In this document: piece after piece, positions 6,511-14,699 of the stretch
Numbering within the stretch: the first letter of the stretch is position 1
How the letters are laid out: every line of letters starts with the position of its first letter
Assembly (NCBI GenBank): GCA_937902605.1
Contig: CALFNC010000227.1
Location: 1 to 22,338 of the forward strand
DNA length: 22,338 nt
Direction: 5' to 3'
DNA from: an uncultured Acidobacteriota bacterium
GTDB lineage: Bacteria > Acidobacteriota > Thermoanaerobaculia > UBA5066
Program-made: the position numbers and the translations under genes
The notes under the pieces: generated by a model
What the model was told of the DNA's origin: nothing
The model's input: only the letters and a program-made list of their open reading frames with translations
Database searches by the model: none

Positions 6511-6538
6511 TTCGACGATCCTGGAACCGCTCTATTAC
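6511..6538 (+). promoter_or_regulatory. weak promoter candidate for the CoA-transferase operon
   Basis: TTCGAC (6511-6516) and TATTAC (6533-6538) are separated by 16 bp, immediately after the hairpin and about 100 bases before the first CoA-transferase gene. The -35 match is poor, so this is a tentative call. Confidence 0.25.
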
Positions 6539-6640
6539 CGGTGAGGAGTTTCTCGACGATTCTTCCGGCCCGCATCCCCCTCCGAAGGCGGCGCCCTCTC
6601 CGGGGGAAACAGGCTCTTCTACAACCATCAGGAGGTGATA

Positions 6641-8056
6641 ATGAGTAGCACCCCGTCCCCGAAGCACAAGGTTCTCCCCTGGCCGGCCGTCCCGATCCCC
6701 ACGCCCGACGAGGTTTACGCGGGCATGTCGGATCAGGCCAAGGAGTACCCCCTCTCGCTGGAAGCGCAGCTCCGCCAGAGCGAGAACCACAAGAAGCCCG
6801 AGTGTCTCACCAATCTCCGTGTCCTCGACCTCAGCAAGGGAATGATCATCGGCAACTGGTGCTCCTCGATGCTCTCGGAGCTGGGCGCCGACACCATCAA
6901 GTGCGAGCCGCCGTCCGGCGACCCGTTGCGCTGGCAGACCCCCTTCGGACGCAAGGAGTACATGGTCAAGGACGCCGAGACGGGCGAGGCGATCGGCCTG
7001 CACTTCCTCAACGAGATGAGGAACAAGCAGTCGATCACGCTCAACCTCGAGAAGGAGGAGGGCCGGGAGCTCCTCAAGAAGCTCGCCGTCCACTGCGACA
7101 TCCTCATCGAGAACTACCCGCCGGGCCAGTTCGACGCGTGGGGGATCGGCTACCGTCAGCTGAAGGAGATCAACCCTCGGCTCGTCTATTGCTGGGTCGG
7201 GCAGAAAGGCCAGTGGGGCCCCTCGAAGGACAAGCCGGGCAACCTCGACCCGACGGCGCAGGCCGCCTGCGGGTTCGTCCACGGCACCGGTCTCCCCAAG
7301 GAGTTCGGCGGACGCCCCATGCGCTCGGCGATGTGGGTGGCGGACCAGGTTGGAGGAACCGCGGCGGCCATCGGGATCCTCGCCGCGATCATTTACCGGG
7401 AGAAGGTCTCCGGCAAAGGCCAGTTCATCGAGGCGACGGCGGCCGAAGGGATCATCCGGATCCTCGACTACAACTGGGGCTGGTACGGATTTGACGGGAG
7501 CATCCGCCCCCGCTACGGCAACTGGGACCTGGCCATCAACATCTACGCGGTCAATCCCTGCAAGGACGGCTATTTCATGGTGGGCGGCGGACACGATCGC
7601 CTCTGGTACCGGATCTGGCGGACGGTGGGGCAGACGCGTCCCGACCTCGAGGACGAGATCCTGGACGACAAGAGCCTCCGGGTCGTCACGGCGCGGCTTC
7701 CGCACATGAAGCAGGTAAAGACCTACACGATCCTCGCCGATTGGCAGAAGGACCATTCCCGGGCAGACGCCATGCACCAGCTGCTCGCCCAGCAGGTCGC
7801 GTCCGGCGGCGTCAACTACATCGACGAGGTCGCCGAGGACCCGCACTTCAAGTACCGCGGACACGTCGACGAGATCGACGACCGGCTTTACGGGAAAGTC
7901 CTTTACGGCACGTCGCCTTTGCTCGAAGACAAGGCTCCCGCGCGCTTGAAGTGGATCGGCCGGCCGCTCGGATACGACAACGAAGAGATCTACCTGAAGC
8001 TGCTCGGGCTTGGTCCGGCCGAGGTCGCCGGGCTCAAGAAGCGCGGCGTGGTTTAG
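6641..8056 (+). CDS. family III CoA-transferase, first of a tandem pair (CaiB/BaiF type)
   Basis: A 471-residue cytosolic enzyme of the formyl-CoA transferase/CaiB family, which moves CoA between carboxylic acids through aspartyl-CoA anhydride intermediates. Family blocks in order: LRVLDLSKGMIIGNWCSSMLSELGAD (strand-loop that binds CoA), RNKQSITLNL, DILIENYPPGQFDAWGIGY, GQWGPSKDKPG, and WVADQVGG carrying the probable nucleophile Asp235, followed by REKVSGKGQFIEAT. The ATG at 6641 follows AGGAGGTG; an in-frame GTG at 6635 lies within that site. The N-terminus extends about 50 residues beyond typical members. The partner gene starts 19 bases after the stop, suggesting a two-gene, possibly heteromeric enzyme like succinyl-CoA:benzylsuccinate CoA-transferase (BbsEF). 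The acid substrate is unknown. Confidence 0.9.
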   Translation: MSSTPSPKHKVLPWPAVPIPTPDEVYAGMSDQAKEYPLSLEAQLRQSENHKKPECLTNLRVLDLSKGMIIGNWCSSMLSELGADTIKCEPPSGDPLRWQTPFGRKEYMVKDAETGEAIGLHFLNEMRNKQSITLNLEKEEGRELLKKLAVHCDILIENYPPGQFDAWGIGYRQLKEINPRLVYCWVGQKGQWGPSKDKPGNLDPTAQAACGFVHGTGLPKEFGGRPMRSAMWVADQVGGTAAAIGILAAIIYREKVSGKGQFIEATAAEGIIRILDYNWGWYGFDGSIRPRYGNWDLAINIYAVNPCKDGYFMVGGGHDRLWYRIWRTVGQTRPDLEDEILDDKSLRVVTARLPHMKQVKTYTILADWQKDHSRADAMHQLLAQQVASGGVNYIDEVAEDPHFKYRGHVDEIDDRLYGKVLYGTSPLLEDKAPARLKWIGRPLGYDNEEIYLKLLGLGPAEVAGLKKRGVV

Positions 8057-8075
8057 GGCAGAGGAGGCAGAACAG

Positions 8076-9419
8076 ATGGCCACACCCGATTTCGAAACCT
8101 ACTGTCAGGGGCTCTTCGACCACAAGACGGCTTCCGGAAAGCCGGAGGTCTTGAAGGGTTATCGCGTTCTCTCCTGCACGCAGTACATCCTCGGTCCTTC
8201 CTGCGCGGCCTACCTGGCCGAGCTGGGAGCCGAGGTCATCAAGATCGAGACGCCGCGGCGCGGCGAGCCGATGCGTCACACGACCCCGTTCAACGAGCCC
8301 CTTCTCTTCCCGCTCTCCCGCTGGGTGCCGGAGGCGGGGACGGGCCTCGGCTTCTTCGGGGCCAACACCAACGAGGAGTTCATCACCCTCGACTTTCACC
8401 GGCCGGAGGCGAGGCAAGCCATGCTGGAGCTGGCGGCCAAGACGGACGTCTTCGTCCAGAACTTCCGGCCCGGAACTTTCGACCGGTGGGGGATGGGATA
8501 TCAGCATCTCTCCAAGGTCAACCCCCGCATCATCTACCAGTGGCTCGGCGGATTCGGCGGCTGGGGCCCCGGGCGCGTCCGGGCCTCCTACGACATCCTG
8601 GGCCAGGCCATGGGCGGAGCGTTCGGGATCACGGGTGAAGCCGCGGACCGGGGCGGGACGCCGTCCAAGCACACCATCTGGCTGGCCGACTACTGGGGCG
8701 GCATGATGGCCGCGGTCACGGTCCTCGCGGCGCTCTACTACCGGGACACGGTCTCGGGCAAGGGAACCTTCATCGAATACTCGCAGGTGCACGGCGTCCA
8801 GAGAATGCTCGAATACTCGTTGCCTCTCTATGGCCGCTATGGCGTCCGGCGCGAGCGCTGGGGCAACTGGGACACGGAGCTCTGCCCCCACGGGATCATC
8901 CAGTGCGGCAAGTCGTCCTATCCCGACTCCAAGAATCCGCAGGAGGCGGAGGTCGGCTACATCCTCATCACGGCTCACACGGACGAGGACTTCAAGAAGC
9001 TGACCGACGTGATCGGGCGGAAAGATCTCGCCACGACCTACGCCAAGCACGACGACCGGGTGAAGGCGGAGAACCAGGGAGTCCTTTACGAGGCGCTCGA
9101 AGCCTGGGCCAAGGACAAGACCAAGGAAGACGTGGCCACCATTCTCGACAAGGCCGGCCTCAACAACCAGCCGGTCTGGAACGCGAAGGAAGTCGCCGAG
9201 AATCCCCATTGGAAGATGCGCGGCGCCGTCCAGTGGTACGACGATCCGATCTACGGCGACCTTCACCACCAGGGTCCGGCCTTCATGATGTCCGACACGC
9301 CCCCGCGCCTGAAGTGGGCGCTGAAGCCGGTCGGCGCCGACAACGAGCGGGTCTACGGCCGCCTCCTCGGGTGGTCGAAGGCGAAACTGGCCAAGATGGA
9401 AGAGGCGGAGGTAATCTGA
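8076..9419 (+). CDS. family III CoA-transferase, second of a tandem pair
   Basis: A 447-residue paralogue of the preceding gene. It shows the same order of family blocks: YRVLSCTQYILGPSCAAYLAELGAEVIKIE, EEFITLDFHRPEAR, DVFVQNFRPGTFDRWGMGY, and WLADYWGG with the probable catalytic Asp205, then YRDTVSGKGTFIE. Both paralogues therefore keep the nucleophile. The ATG at 8076 is selected by GAGGAGG just upstream. The two proteins also share the RWGNWD-type segment and the late NPHWKMRG / DPHFKYRG block, so they are probably an old duplication forming a heteromer, as in BbsE/BbsF. The last codons contain the GGAGGT site for the next gene, which starts one base after the stop, so translation is likely coupled. 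Confidence 0.9.
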   Translation: MATPDFETYCQGLFDHKTASGKPEVLKGYRVLSCTQYILGPSCAAYLAELGAEVIKIETPRRGEPMRHTTPFNEPLLFPLSRWVPEAGTGLGFFGANTNEEFITLDFHRPEARQAMLELAAKTDVFVQNFRPGTFDRWGMGYQHLSKVNPRIIYQWLGGFGGWGPGRVRASYDILGQAMGGAFGITGEAADRGGTPSKHTIWLADYWGGMMAAVTVLAALYYRDTVSGKGTFIEYSQVHGVQRMLEYSLPLYGRYGVRRERWGNWDTELCPHGIIQCGKSSYPDSKNPQEAEVGYILITAHTDEDFKKLTDVIGRKDLATTYAKHDDRVKAENQGVLYEALEAWAKDKTKEDVATILDKAGLNNQPVWNAKEVAENPHWKMRGAVQWYDDPIYGDLHHQGPAFMMSDTPPRLKWALKPVGADNERVYGRLLGWSKAKLAKMEEAEVI

Positions 9420-9420
9420 C

Positions 9421-9834
9421 ATGGCGAGCGAGACACGACACGTCATCAAGCAGGGGCTCGTGCTGACCTGCGCGAAATGCTCCACGAAGAACTTCCTCGA
9501 CCCGTATCCATTCTGGAACTTCAGCGGCAACACCAAGTGCGCAGGCTGCGACACCCTCTATGCCGTGACGTTCGTCAACGGCCAGGAGACGAGCGGGCCG
9601 ACGGTCAGCTCCGGGAAGGCCGACCTGCTGCCGGGCTACGCCGAGGACAAGAACGGCGCCGGCATCGGCGGGGACAAGATCCGTCCCGCTCCGCAGGCGC
9701 GGCCCGATCCCTTCAGCGGGAAGCAGAAGCACATCACGAAGAGCCTTCGGGGCAAGCCGGTCAGCGGCAGTCCGCTCAAGAAGGAAGATCTCGTGGGTAG
9801 CCGGGCCAAGTTCATCGCGGACCAGTACAAGTAA
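9421..9834 (+). CDS. small zinc-ribbon protein of the CoA-transferase operon
   Basis: 137 residues with a four-Cys zinc-ribbon at the N-terminus: Cys17-x2-Cys20 and Cys40-x2-Cys43, spaced 19 apart, within a beta-rich stretch (YPFWNFSG between the pairs). The rest is polar, Gly/Pro/Lys rich and probably extended. I do not recognise a named family. It starts one base after the second CoA-transferase, with its GGAGGT (9407-9412) inside that gene, so the products are probably made in fixed ratio. By position it could be an accessory subunit or chaperone for the transferase or ligase; that is inference. Small zinc proteins also occur in the bbs operon (BbsA), but no sequence similarity is claimed. 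Confidence 0.8.
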   Translation: MASETRHVIKQGLVLTCAKCSTKNFLDPYPFWNFSGNTKCAGCDTLYAVTFVNGQETSGPTVSSGKADLLPGYAEDKNGAGIGGDKIRPAPQARPDPFSGKQKHITKSLRGKPVSGSPLKKEDLVGSRAKFIADQYK

Positions 9835-9849
9835 AGAGGAGAAGAGAAC

Positions 9850-10056
9850 GTGCACGACACGAAAGGAAAGGCACCGTCCACTTACAAGTGCTGCGACCAT
9901 TTCGAGGCGGCGTTGGACCCGAACATCCTGCGGGCCTACCTCGGCTATTGCAAGGCGCGTGAGTGGCCGTTCACCTTGATGGTTCCGATCGGCGGACTGG
10001 AGGGCCAGTGCCCGAAGCCCCCGATCAAGAGCAGCGCTAAGAGCGACAAGAAGTAG
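9850..10056 (+). CDS. small Cys-containing protein of the CoA-transferase operon, unknown function
   Basis: 68 residues beginning at a GTG preceded by AGAGGAGAAGAG. It has a Cys-Cys pair (14-15), Cys34 and Cys54, no signal peptide or membrane helix, and a Lys/Ser-rich tail. The middle reads like a short helix-strand unit (PNILRAYLGYCKAREWPFT). I do not recognise it. The gene lies 15 bases after the zinc-ribbon gene and 2 bases before the next, inside an operon without other gaps, which is the main argument that it is real. Cys residues suggest metal or disulfide chemistry, but none of the spacings is diagnostic. Confidence 0.65.
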   Translation: MHDTKGKAPSTYKCCDHFEAALDPNILRAYLGYCKAREWPFTLMVPIGGLEGQCPKPPIKSSAKSDKK

Positions 10057-10058
10057 GC

Positions 10059-10391
10059 GTGGCAACCCCCCGTGAAGAGTTCGATGGACGTTACGGACCG
10101 CTCTGGTCCGGGGCGTCGTCTGTCTCGATCGGGGGCGTCGCGTGGGAGATCTGGGATGTGATGCATCGGCTCGGCTTCGGCTTCGAGGGGCTAAAGATCA
10201 TCGATGCCCCTCGGGTCGACGCCGGGCGCTTTGCCGTCCGATTCTTCGACGGGGAGGAGCGGCGCATCGTCTGCCTGGAGATAGACGCGGACTTCAATCT
10301 CCTGGAGGAGCACCGGGTCCACATCGCCGAGTGGCTGGGCGATGCCTACTTCGAGACAGAGTGGCAAGTGAACTGCCCGATGGATTTTTGA
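10059..10391 (+). CDS. hypothetical protein of the CoA-transferase operon
   Basis: 110 residues starting at GTG, only 2 bases after the preceding stop and without a clear ribosome binding site, so it probably depends on translational coupling. It is acidic and aromatic rich (GGVAWEIWDVMHRLGFGF; DAYFETEWQVNCPMDF), with an alternating strand pattern in the middle (RFAVRFFDGEERRIVCLEI) that looks like a small alpha/beta domain. No family is recognised. Codon usage (strong third-position G/C) matches its neighbours, supporting coding. Context suggests a partner protein of the CoA-transferase or ligase. Confidence 0.65.
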   Translation: MATPREEFDGRYGPLWSGASSVSIGGVAWEIWDVMHRLGFGFEGLKIIDAPRVDAGRFAVRFFDGEERRIVCLEIDADFNLLEEHRVHIAEWLGDAYFETEWQVNCPMDF

Positions 10392-10403
10392 AGAGGAGTA
10401 ACC

Positions 10404-10781
10404 ATGAAGGTCAAGTTCTACTATTCCAGCAAGGACAAGCCGGGGCAGCAGTACCCGTGTGACACCGCGGCGTGCGTCGAGAAGGTCAAGGCGCTGAAGC
10501 TCGTCGGTGTTGATGCCGAGGCGATCGACATGGCCGGTGTGGAGGATGCCTTCCGTCCCTACCACTCGGCCCTGACGGGCCCGCCGGCGACGGTTCGAGC
10601 GGTCTTCGGCATGAAGGGAGCGCTGGAGGCCGACTTCGGCCGCGCGACGCCCGCCGTCCTCATTTTCGGCGATCCGAAGGACCGCTACCCGACGGATGCC
10701 TACCCGCGCCAGGATCAGGGTCGCGGGGGTCTCGTCGGGTGTCAGAAGGCCCTCGAAGACCTGGCGAAACACGAAGGCTAG
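10404..10781 (+). CDS. hypothetical protein of the CoA-transferase operon
   Basis: 125 residues; the ATG follows AGAGGAG. It opens with a beta strand (MKVKFYYSS), then has Cys19 and Cys24 (five apart), an alpha/beta pattern (VEKVKALKLVGVDAEAIDM) and a strand PAVLIFGDP. The order is reminiscent of a thioredoxin-like or Rossmann-type small fold, without a CxxC. I do not recognise the family. Its stop lies 10 bases before the ligase start, and the AGGAGG for the ligase overlaps its stop codon, so the two are likely translated together. Confidence 0.7.
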   Translation: MKVKFYYSSKDKPGQQYPCDTAACVEKVKALKLVGVDAEAIDMAGVEDAFRPYHSALTGPPATVRAVFGMKGALEADFGRATPAVLIFGDPKDRYPTDAYPRQDQGRGGLVGCQKALEDLAKHEG

Positions 10782-10791
10782 GAGGCCTCCG

Positions 10792-12456
10792 TTGAGTACG
10801 ATTCCCCCGGAGTACCTGCCCCCGAAAGAATTCCAGTCCCAGCGGATCTACAACCTGAAGGAGTTCGCCAGCTACCCGGATCCGCTGAACAGTACCGAGG
10901 AGCTTCTCGACAAGCAGGTGGCGGCTGGGAGGGGCGACAGCCGCGCCATCCTTTTCGGCGACAAGGTCATCACCTACAAGCAGCTCCTGGGAGCGGCCTG
11001 CAAGATCGGCAACGCCCTCAAGAAGCTCGGCGTCGGGGAGACGGACCGCGTCATGCTCCGCTCGCCCAATGTTCCGCCGGCCCTCTTCACGAATTTCGGT
11101 GTGCTGAGGCTCGGGGCCGTGATGGTCCCGACCTCGCACATGCTCTCTCCGAACGAGATCGCCCACATCGCCAACAACGCGGAGGCGAAGGTGATCGTCG
11201 TGGCGGCAGCGTTCGTGGAGGGAGTCGTCAAGGCGCGACCGAACCTCAAGACGGTGAAGCATGTCATCGTCTTCGGAGGCCAGCCAGAGGAGCTGAAGGC
11301 TCAGGGCCTCCTCTCCTACGAGGAGCTGACCGCGAACGAGGCCCCGACCCTCGATCCGGTCCGTCGCGCGCGCACGGCGGTTTCCGTGCTCCTCTACACC
11401 TCGGGCACGACCGGAATGCCGAAGGGAACCGCCCACTACATGGAGGAAGCCCTGATCGTTCCGGATACCATGGGCAAATACGGCTGGAACGTCCAGCCCG
11501 ACGACGTCCTCTGCGGCCCCGCTCCAATCTCGTTGGCGGGCGGCTACTCGACCGTGGCGACGATCCCCTTCCGATTCGGCGCCGCAATTTCTCTCATCCC
11601 CAGGTTCACGCCTGACGGGCTCTTCGAGCTGATCCAGAACCACAAGGTGACCATCCTGAGCGCTCTGCCCACGGCCTACCGGAAGATGCTTGAGGTGGAG
11701 GGCGCGGAGAAGAAGTACGACCTTTCGAGCCTCCGGGTCCTGACGGGTGGCGGCGAATCGCTGACGGCCAAGACCTACCAAGACTGGAAGGCCAAGTTCA
11801 ACCAGGAGATCTACGAGGGTCTCGGGACGACGGAGATGATGTACGTCTTCGTCTCCAGCGTCGTCACGCGAAAGGTGAAGCCCGGAGCGATCGGCACCGC
11901 GGTCCCCGGATACGAGATCAAGGTCCTCACGGAGGAGGGGAAGGTCGCTGGGCCCGGAGAGCTAGGCCGGCTCTACGCACGCGGGCCGACGGGAACCCTC
12001 TACTGGCGTCCGTACGAGGACGGCGGCAGCATGCTCGAGAAGCAAAAATCGGTCATCCGCGAAGGGTGGGTCCTGGTCGGCGACTTCTGCACGGTGGACG
12101 ACGAAGGGTACCTGAGCTTCGTGTCGCGCCAGGAGGATCTGATCAAGAGCTCGGGCTACCGGATCGGACCTGAGGAGGTCGAGGACGGCCTTCTCAAACA
12201 TCCGGCCGTGGCCGACGCCGGTGTGATCGGGGTGCCCGACCCCGTCCGCGGTCAGAACGTCAAGGCCTTCGTCATCCTCAAGCCCGGCCAAACCCCGAGC
12301 GAGGAGCTCAAGAAGGCCATTATCGAAAGCTGCCGCGAGCACATCGCGATCTACAAGCTGCCGCGGCAGATCGAGTTCGTCACCGAGCTCCCGCGCACCC
12401 TTCAGGGCAAGCTCCTGCGGCGGATCCTGCGGGATAAGGAGGTCGCGGCGAAGTAG
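10792..12456 (+). CDS. AMP-forming acyl-CoA ligase, benzoate-CoA ligase-like
   Basis: A 554-residue member of the ANL adenylating superfamily. It would convert a carboxylic acid, ATP and CoA to acyl-CoA, AMP and pyrophosphate in the cytosol. Signatures: TSGTTGMPKG (residues 203-212, phosphate-binding loop), GTTEMM (motif A5), GDFCTVDDEGYLSF and RQEDLIKSSGYRI (hinge region), and PRTLQGKLLRR with the adenylation Lys540. The overall style (YNLKEF, PLNSTEELLD at the start; GPAPISLAGGYS) resembles benzoate/aminobenzoate-CoA ligases. TTG at 10792 is chosen because AGGAGG lies 6 bases upstream and the longer reading frame would overlap the previous gene. Last gene of the operon. Ligase and transferases together suggest one acid primed with ATP and a second activated by CoA exchange. 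Confidence 0.88.
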   Translation: MSTIPPEYLPPKEFQSQRIYNLKEFASYPDPLNSTEELLDKQVAAGRGDSRAILFGDKVITYKQLLGAACKIGNALKKLGVGETDRVMLRSPNVPPALFTNFGVLRLGAVMVPTSHMLSPNEIAHIANNAEAKVIVVAAAFVEGVVKARPNLKTVKHVIVFGGQPEELKAQGLLSYEELTANEAPTLDPVRRARTAVSVLLYTSGTTGMPKGTAHYMEEALIVPDTMGKYGWNVQPDDVLCGPAPISLAGGYSTVATIPFRFGAAISLIPRFTPDGLFELIQNHKVTILSALPTAYRKMLEVEGAEKKYDLSSLRVLTGGGESLTAKTYQDWKAKFNQEIYEGLGTTEMMYVFVSSVVTRKVKPGAIGTAVPGYEIKVLTEEGKVAGPGELGRLYARGPTGTLYWRPYEDGGSMLEKQKSVIREGWVLVGDFCTVDDEGYLSFVSRQEDLIKSSGYRIGPEEVEDGLLKHPAVADAGVIGVPDPVRGQNVKAFVILKPGQTPSEELKKAIIESCREHIAIYKLPRQIEFVTELPRTLQGKLLRRILRDKEVAAK

Positions 12457-12481
12457 AGGCAGAGATTCAACGACTTCTTCC

Positions 12482-12538
12482 AGCGCCCCGTCCGCCCTCT
12501 CGCCCGGTCTATGAGCCGGGAAGGGCGGGCGGGGCGCT
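12482..12538. terminator. strong hairpin between convergent genes, bidirectional terminator
   Basis: Bases 12482-12498 pair with 12522-12538 over 17 positions, with one G-U wobble, and an inner CCCGG/CCGGG stem continues the hairpin. It lies between the ligase end and the end of the minus-strand synthetase gene, so it can serve both. Confidence 0.75.
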
Positions 12539-12596
12539 TCGTCTCGATGCGAGCCCGCGCCCAGCCCGGATCGAGTCGGGCCTCGCGTCAGGCTGG

Positions 12597-14612
12597 CTAG
12601 GAGAGGACGACCCGTGAGTCGACCACCGTCAGCCCCTTCTCGTGGACGATGACCGGATTGAGGTCCATCTCGTCGATCTCCGGATGATCGGCCACGAGAT
12701 CGGAGACCTGGACGAGGAGCTCCCGAAGCGCCGCCACGTCCGAGGGTCTCCTTCCACGAACCCCCTCGAGGAGCCTTGCCCCCCGGGTCTCCTCGATCAT
12801 CTCCGCCGCGTCCTTCGCAGCGAAAGGGACGACCCGGAACGAGACGTCCTTCAGGACCTCGACCAGGATCCCGCCGAGGCCGAACATCACGGCATGGCCG
12901 AACTGGAGATCGCGGGTCACCCCGATGATGACCTCCTGTCCCGGCGCGGCCATCGCGCTCACGAGGACGCCGCCCGGCCGCGCCCCGAGCCTTTGGCCGA
13001 TGCCGAGGACGTCGCGGAACGCTTTCCGGACCCCCATTTCGTCGGCCACGTTCAGGAAAACTCCGCCGACGTCGCTCTTGTGCGTCACGTCCAGGGAGTT
13101 CATCTTCACCGCGACTGGAAAGCCGATCTCCCGGGCGGCGGACGCCGCCTCGTCCTCGGTTCCAGCGTGCCGGGAAGGGACGACGCAGATCCCGCCGCGT
13201 TCGACGAACCCCATCGAGTCGAACGGGGAAAGCGGTTTTCCGGTTCCGGAGGGTGTCTCGGTCGTCGGGGGCTCCTCCTTCGGACGGGGAAATGCCCCTC
13301 GCGTGAACCGGAGGTGACAGGACAACGCCTTGACGGCGCGCTCCGGCGTCGGAAATACGGCGATCTTCTTCTCGTGAAGGAGGAGCCGCTCCGCCCGTTC
13401 GACGTCGGCGCCGCCGAGGTACGCGACCAGTTCCGGCCGGCCCGGTTCCATGATCTTCGCGGCGCCCGGGATGGGGTCCCCGAAGATCGTCATGACGACG
13501 TCGTAGTGGTCCCTTGAAACGGCGATGACCTGGCGGAAGCGCTCGGCGTCGCCATCGCCCGTCAGATCGAGCGGGTTCCCGACGATGCAATGGGGGGGGA
13601 GGATCTCCCGGAGCCGCGGCACCAGAGAGCTGGGAAGGGGGGTGACGCGGAGCCCGTTCTCCTCCGCCACGTCCGTCGCGATGATCGCCGATCCTCCGGA
13701 GCTCGTGACGATCAGCATCCGCGGCCCGGCGGGGGGAGGAACGTAGGCCAGGGCCTTCGAAAAGTCGTAGAGCTCCTCGAGGGAGGAGGCCCGGTGAATG
13801 CCGAACTGCCGGAAGACGGCGTCGTAGATCTCGTCCTTCCCGGCGAGCGACCGGGTATGCGACTCCGCGGCCTTGCGCCCCTGAACGGTCCGCCCCGCCT
13901 TGAAGACGACGATCGGCTTCGCGCACTTCTTGACGGAGGCCAGGAATTTCCGGGCGTCCTTCACCCCCTCGATGTAGAGCGTGATGACCTTCGTGTTGGG
14001 ATCGGAGGCGAAGAAATCGATCAGATCGGCCTCGTCCACGTCGACCCTGTTTCCCATGCTGACGAACGCCGAGAAGCCGAGCTTCTCCTCGGCGGCCCAG
14101 TCGATGAGCGCCGCCCCGACCGTTCCGCTCTGTGAGGCGATGGCCATTCCGCCCCTCTGTGTGATGAGGGGCCAGGAGGCGCAGAGGCCGTGGTAGGGGT
14201 AGTTCACCCCCTGGCAGTTCGGGCCGACGACGCGGATGCCGCACCGGGCCGCGTTCGCTTTGAGCTCCTCCTGGAGCCGGGTCCCGTCCGCCCCCGATTC
14301 GGCGAACCCGCCGGTGATGACGATCGCCGCCCTCACCCCGCGTTCGCCCAGCTGGAGGATCGTTCCGGGGACCGAAGCCGCGGGGATGATGACGACGGCG
14401 AGGTCGGTGCCTGCTGGGATCTCCTCGACCGATTTGATCGAGGGGACCCCCAGGATCACCTCCCCCTTGGGGTTGACCGGGATGACCTGGCCGCCGAAGC
14501 CGGCGTCGAGGATGTTCCGGAGGATTTGAAATCCCATCTTCTCGGGCTTTGCCGAGGCGCCGACGACGGCGAGCCGATTGGGCCGAAAGAGCGGCCGGAG
14601 GGAATCACTCAT
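12597..14612 (-). CDS. NDP-forming acyl-CoA synthetase (acetate-CoA ligase type), fused alpha-beta
   Basis: 671 residues. The family converts acyl-CoA, phosphate and NDP to acid, CoA and NTP, or the reverse. Domain order: CoA-binding Rossmann domain (RLAVVGASAKPEKMGF, residues about 13-135), two succinyl-CoA-ligase-like domains (MAIASQSGTVGAAL; GNRVDVDEADLIDFFASD), then a linker near 435-455 and an ATP-grasp domain (residues about 455-671; FPVAVKMNS, THKSDVGGV, the end EMDLNPVIVH). The phospho-acceptor His252 lies in ESHTRSLAG, so the enzyme should be active. ATG at 14612 has GGAG upstream. The gene follows the Crp-family gene by 87 bases in the same direction. A CoA-binding domain of this type recurs in the Pat-like gene at the window end, but there without the catalytic His. 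Confidence 0.92.
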   Translation of the reverse strand: MSDSLRPLFRPNRLAVVGASAKPEKMGFQILRNILDAGFGGQVIPVNPKGEVILGVPSIKSVEEIPAGTDLAVVIIPAASVPGTILQLGERGVRAAIVITGGFAESGADGTRLQEELKANAARCGIRVVGPNCQGVNYPYHGLCASWPLITQRGGMAIASQSGTVGAALIDWAAEEKLGFSAFVSMGNRVDVDEADLIDFFASDPNTKVITLYIEGVKDARKFLASVKKCAKPIVVFKAGRTVQGRKAAESHTRSLAGKDEIYDAVFRQFGIHRASSLEELYDFSKALAYVPPPAGPRMLIVTSSGGSAIIATDVAEENGLRVTPLPSSLVPRLREILPPHCIVGNPLDLTGDGDAERFRQVIAVSRDHYDVVMTIFGDPIPGAAKIMEPGRPELVAYLGGADVERAERLLLHEKKIAVFPTPERAVKALSCHLRFTRGAFPRPKEEPPTTETPSGTGKPLSPFDSMGFVERGGICVVPSRHAGTEDEAASAAREIGFPVAVKMNSLDVTHKSDVGGVFLNVADEMGVRKAFRDVLGIGQRLGARPGGVLVSAMAAPGQEVIIGVTRDLQFGHAVMFGLGGILVEVLKDVSFRVVPFAAKDAAEMIEETRGARLLEGVRGRRPSDVAALRELLVQVSDLVADHPEIDEMDLNPVIVHEKGLTVVDSRVVLS

Positions 14613-14637
14613 GTCGCTTCTCCGAATTGTGCTTTTT

Positions 14638-14658
14638 GGGAGTCTATCGCGGGAGTCT
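14638..14658 (-). promoter_or_regulatory. 8-bp direct repeat upstream of the synthetase gene
   Basis: AGACTCCC occurs twice on the minus strand, 13 bp apart (14638-14645 and 14651-14658 read as GGGAGTCT on plus), within the 87-base gap before the synthetase. It may be a regulator site; no match to a known operator is claimed. Confidence 0.25.
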
Positions 14659-14699
14659 GCTGGCGGCCACGGCGAGCGCCCCGATCCGACCTCCCCGCC

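Noticed and set aside
6491..8083. 530-residue antisense reading frame over the first CoA-transferase, and similar long antisense frames at 8034-9554, 15829-17661 and 18380-19900
   Set aside because: High-GC shadow frames opposite clearly recognisable enzymes; their translations are low in recognisable motifs and rich in Arg, Asp, Val and Leu.
5214..12456. Complete oxalate catabolism (OxlT, Frc, Oxc)
   Set aside because: The OFA permease and the family III CoA-transferases suggest it, but there is no oxalyl-CoA decarboxylase, the TM11 Lys is not evident, and the ligase resembles benzoate-CoA ligases.
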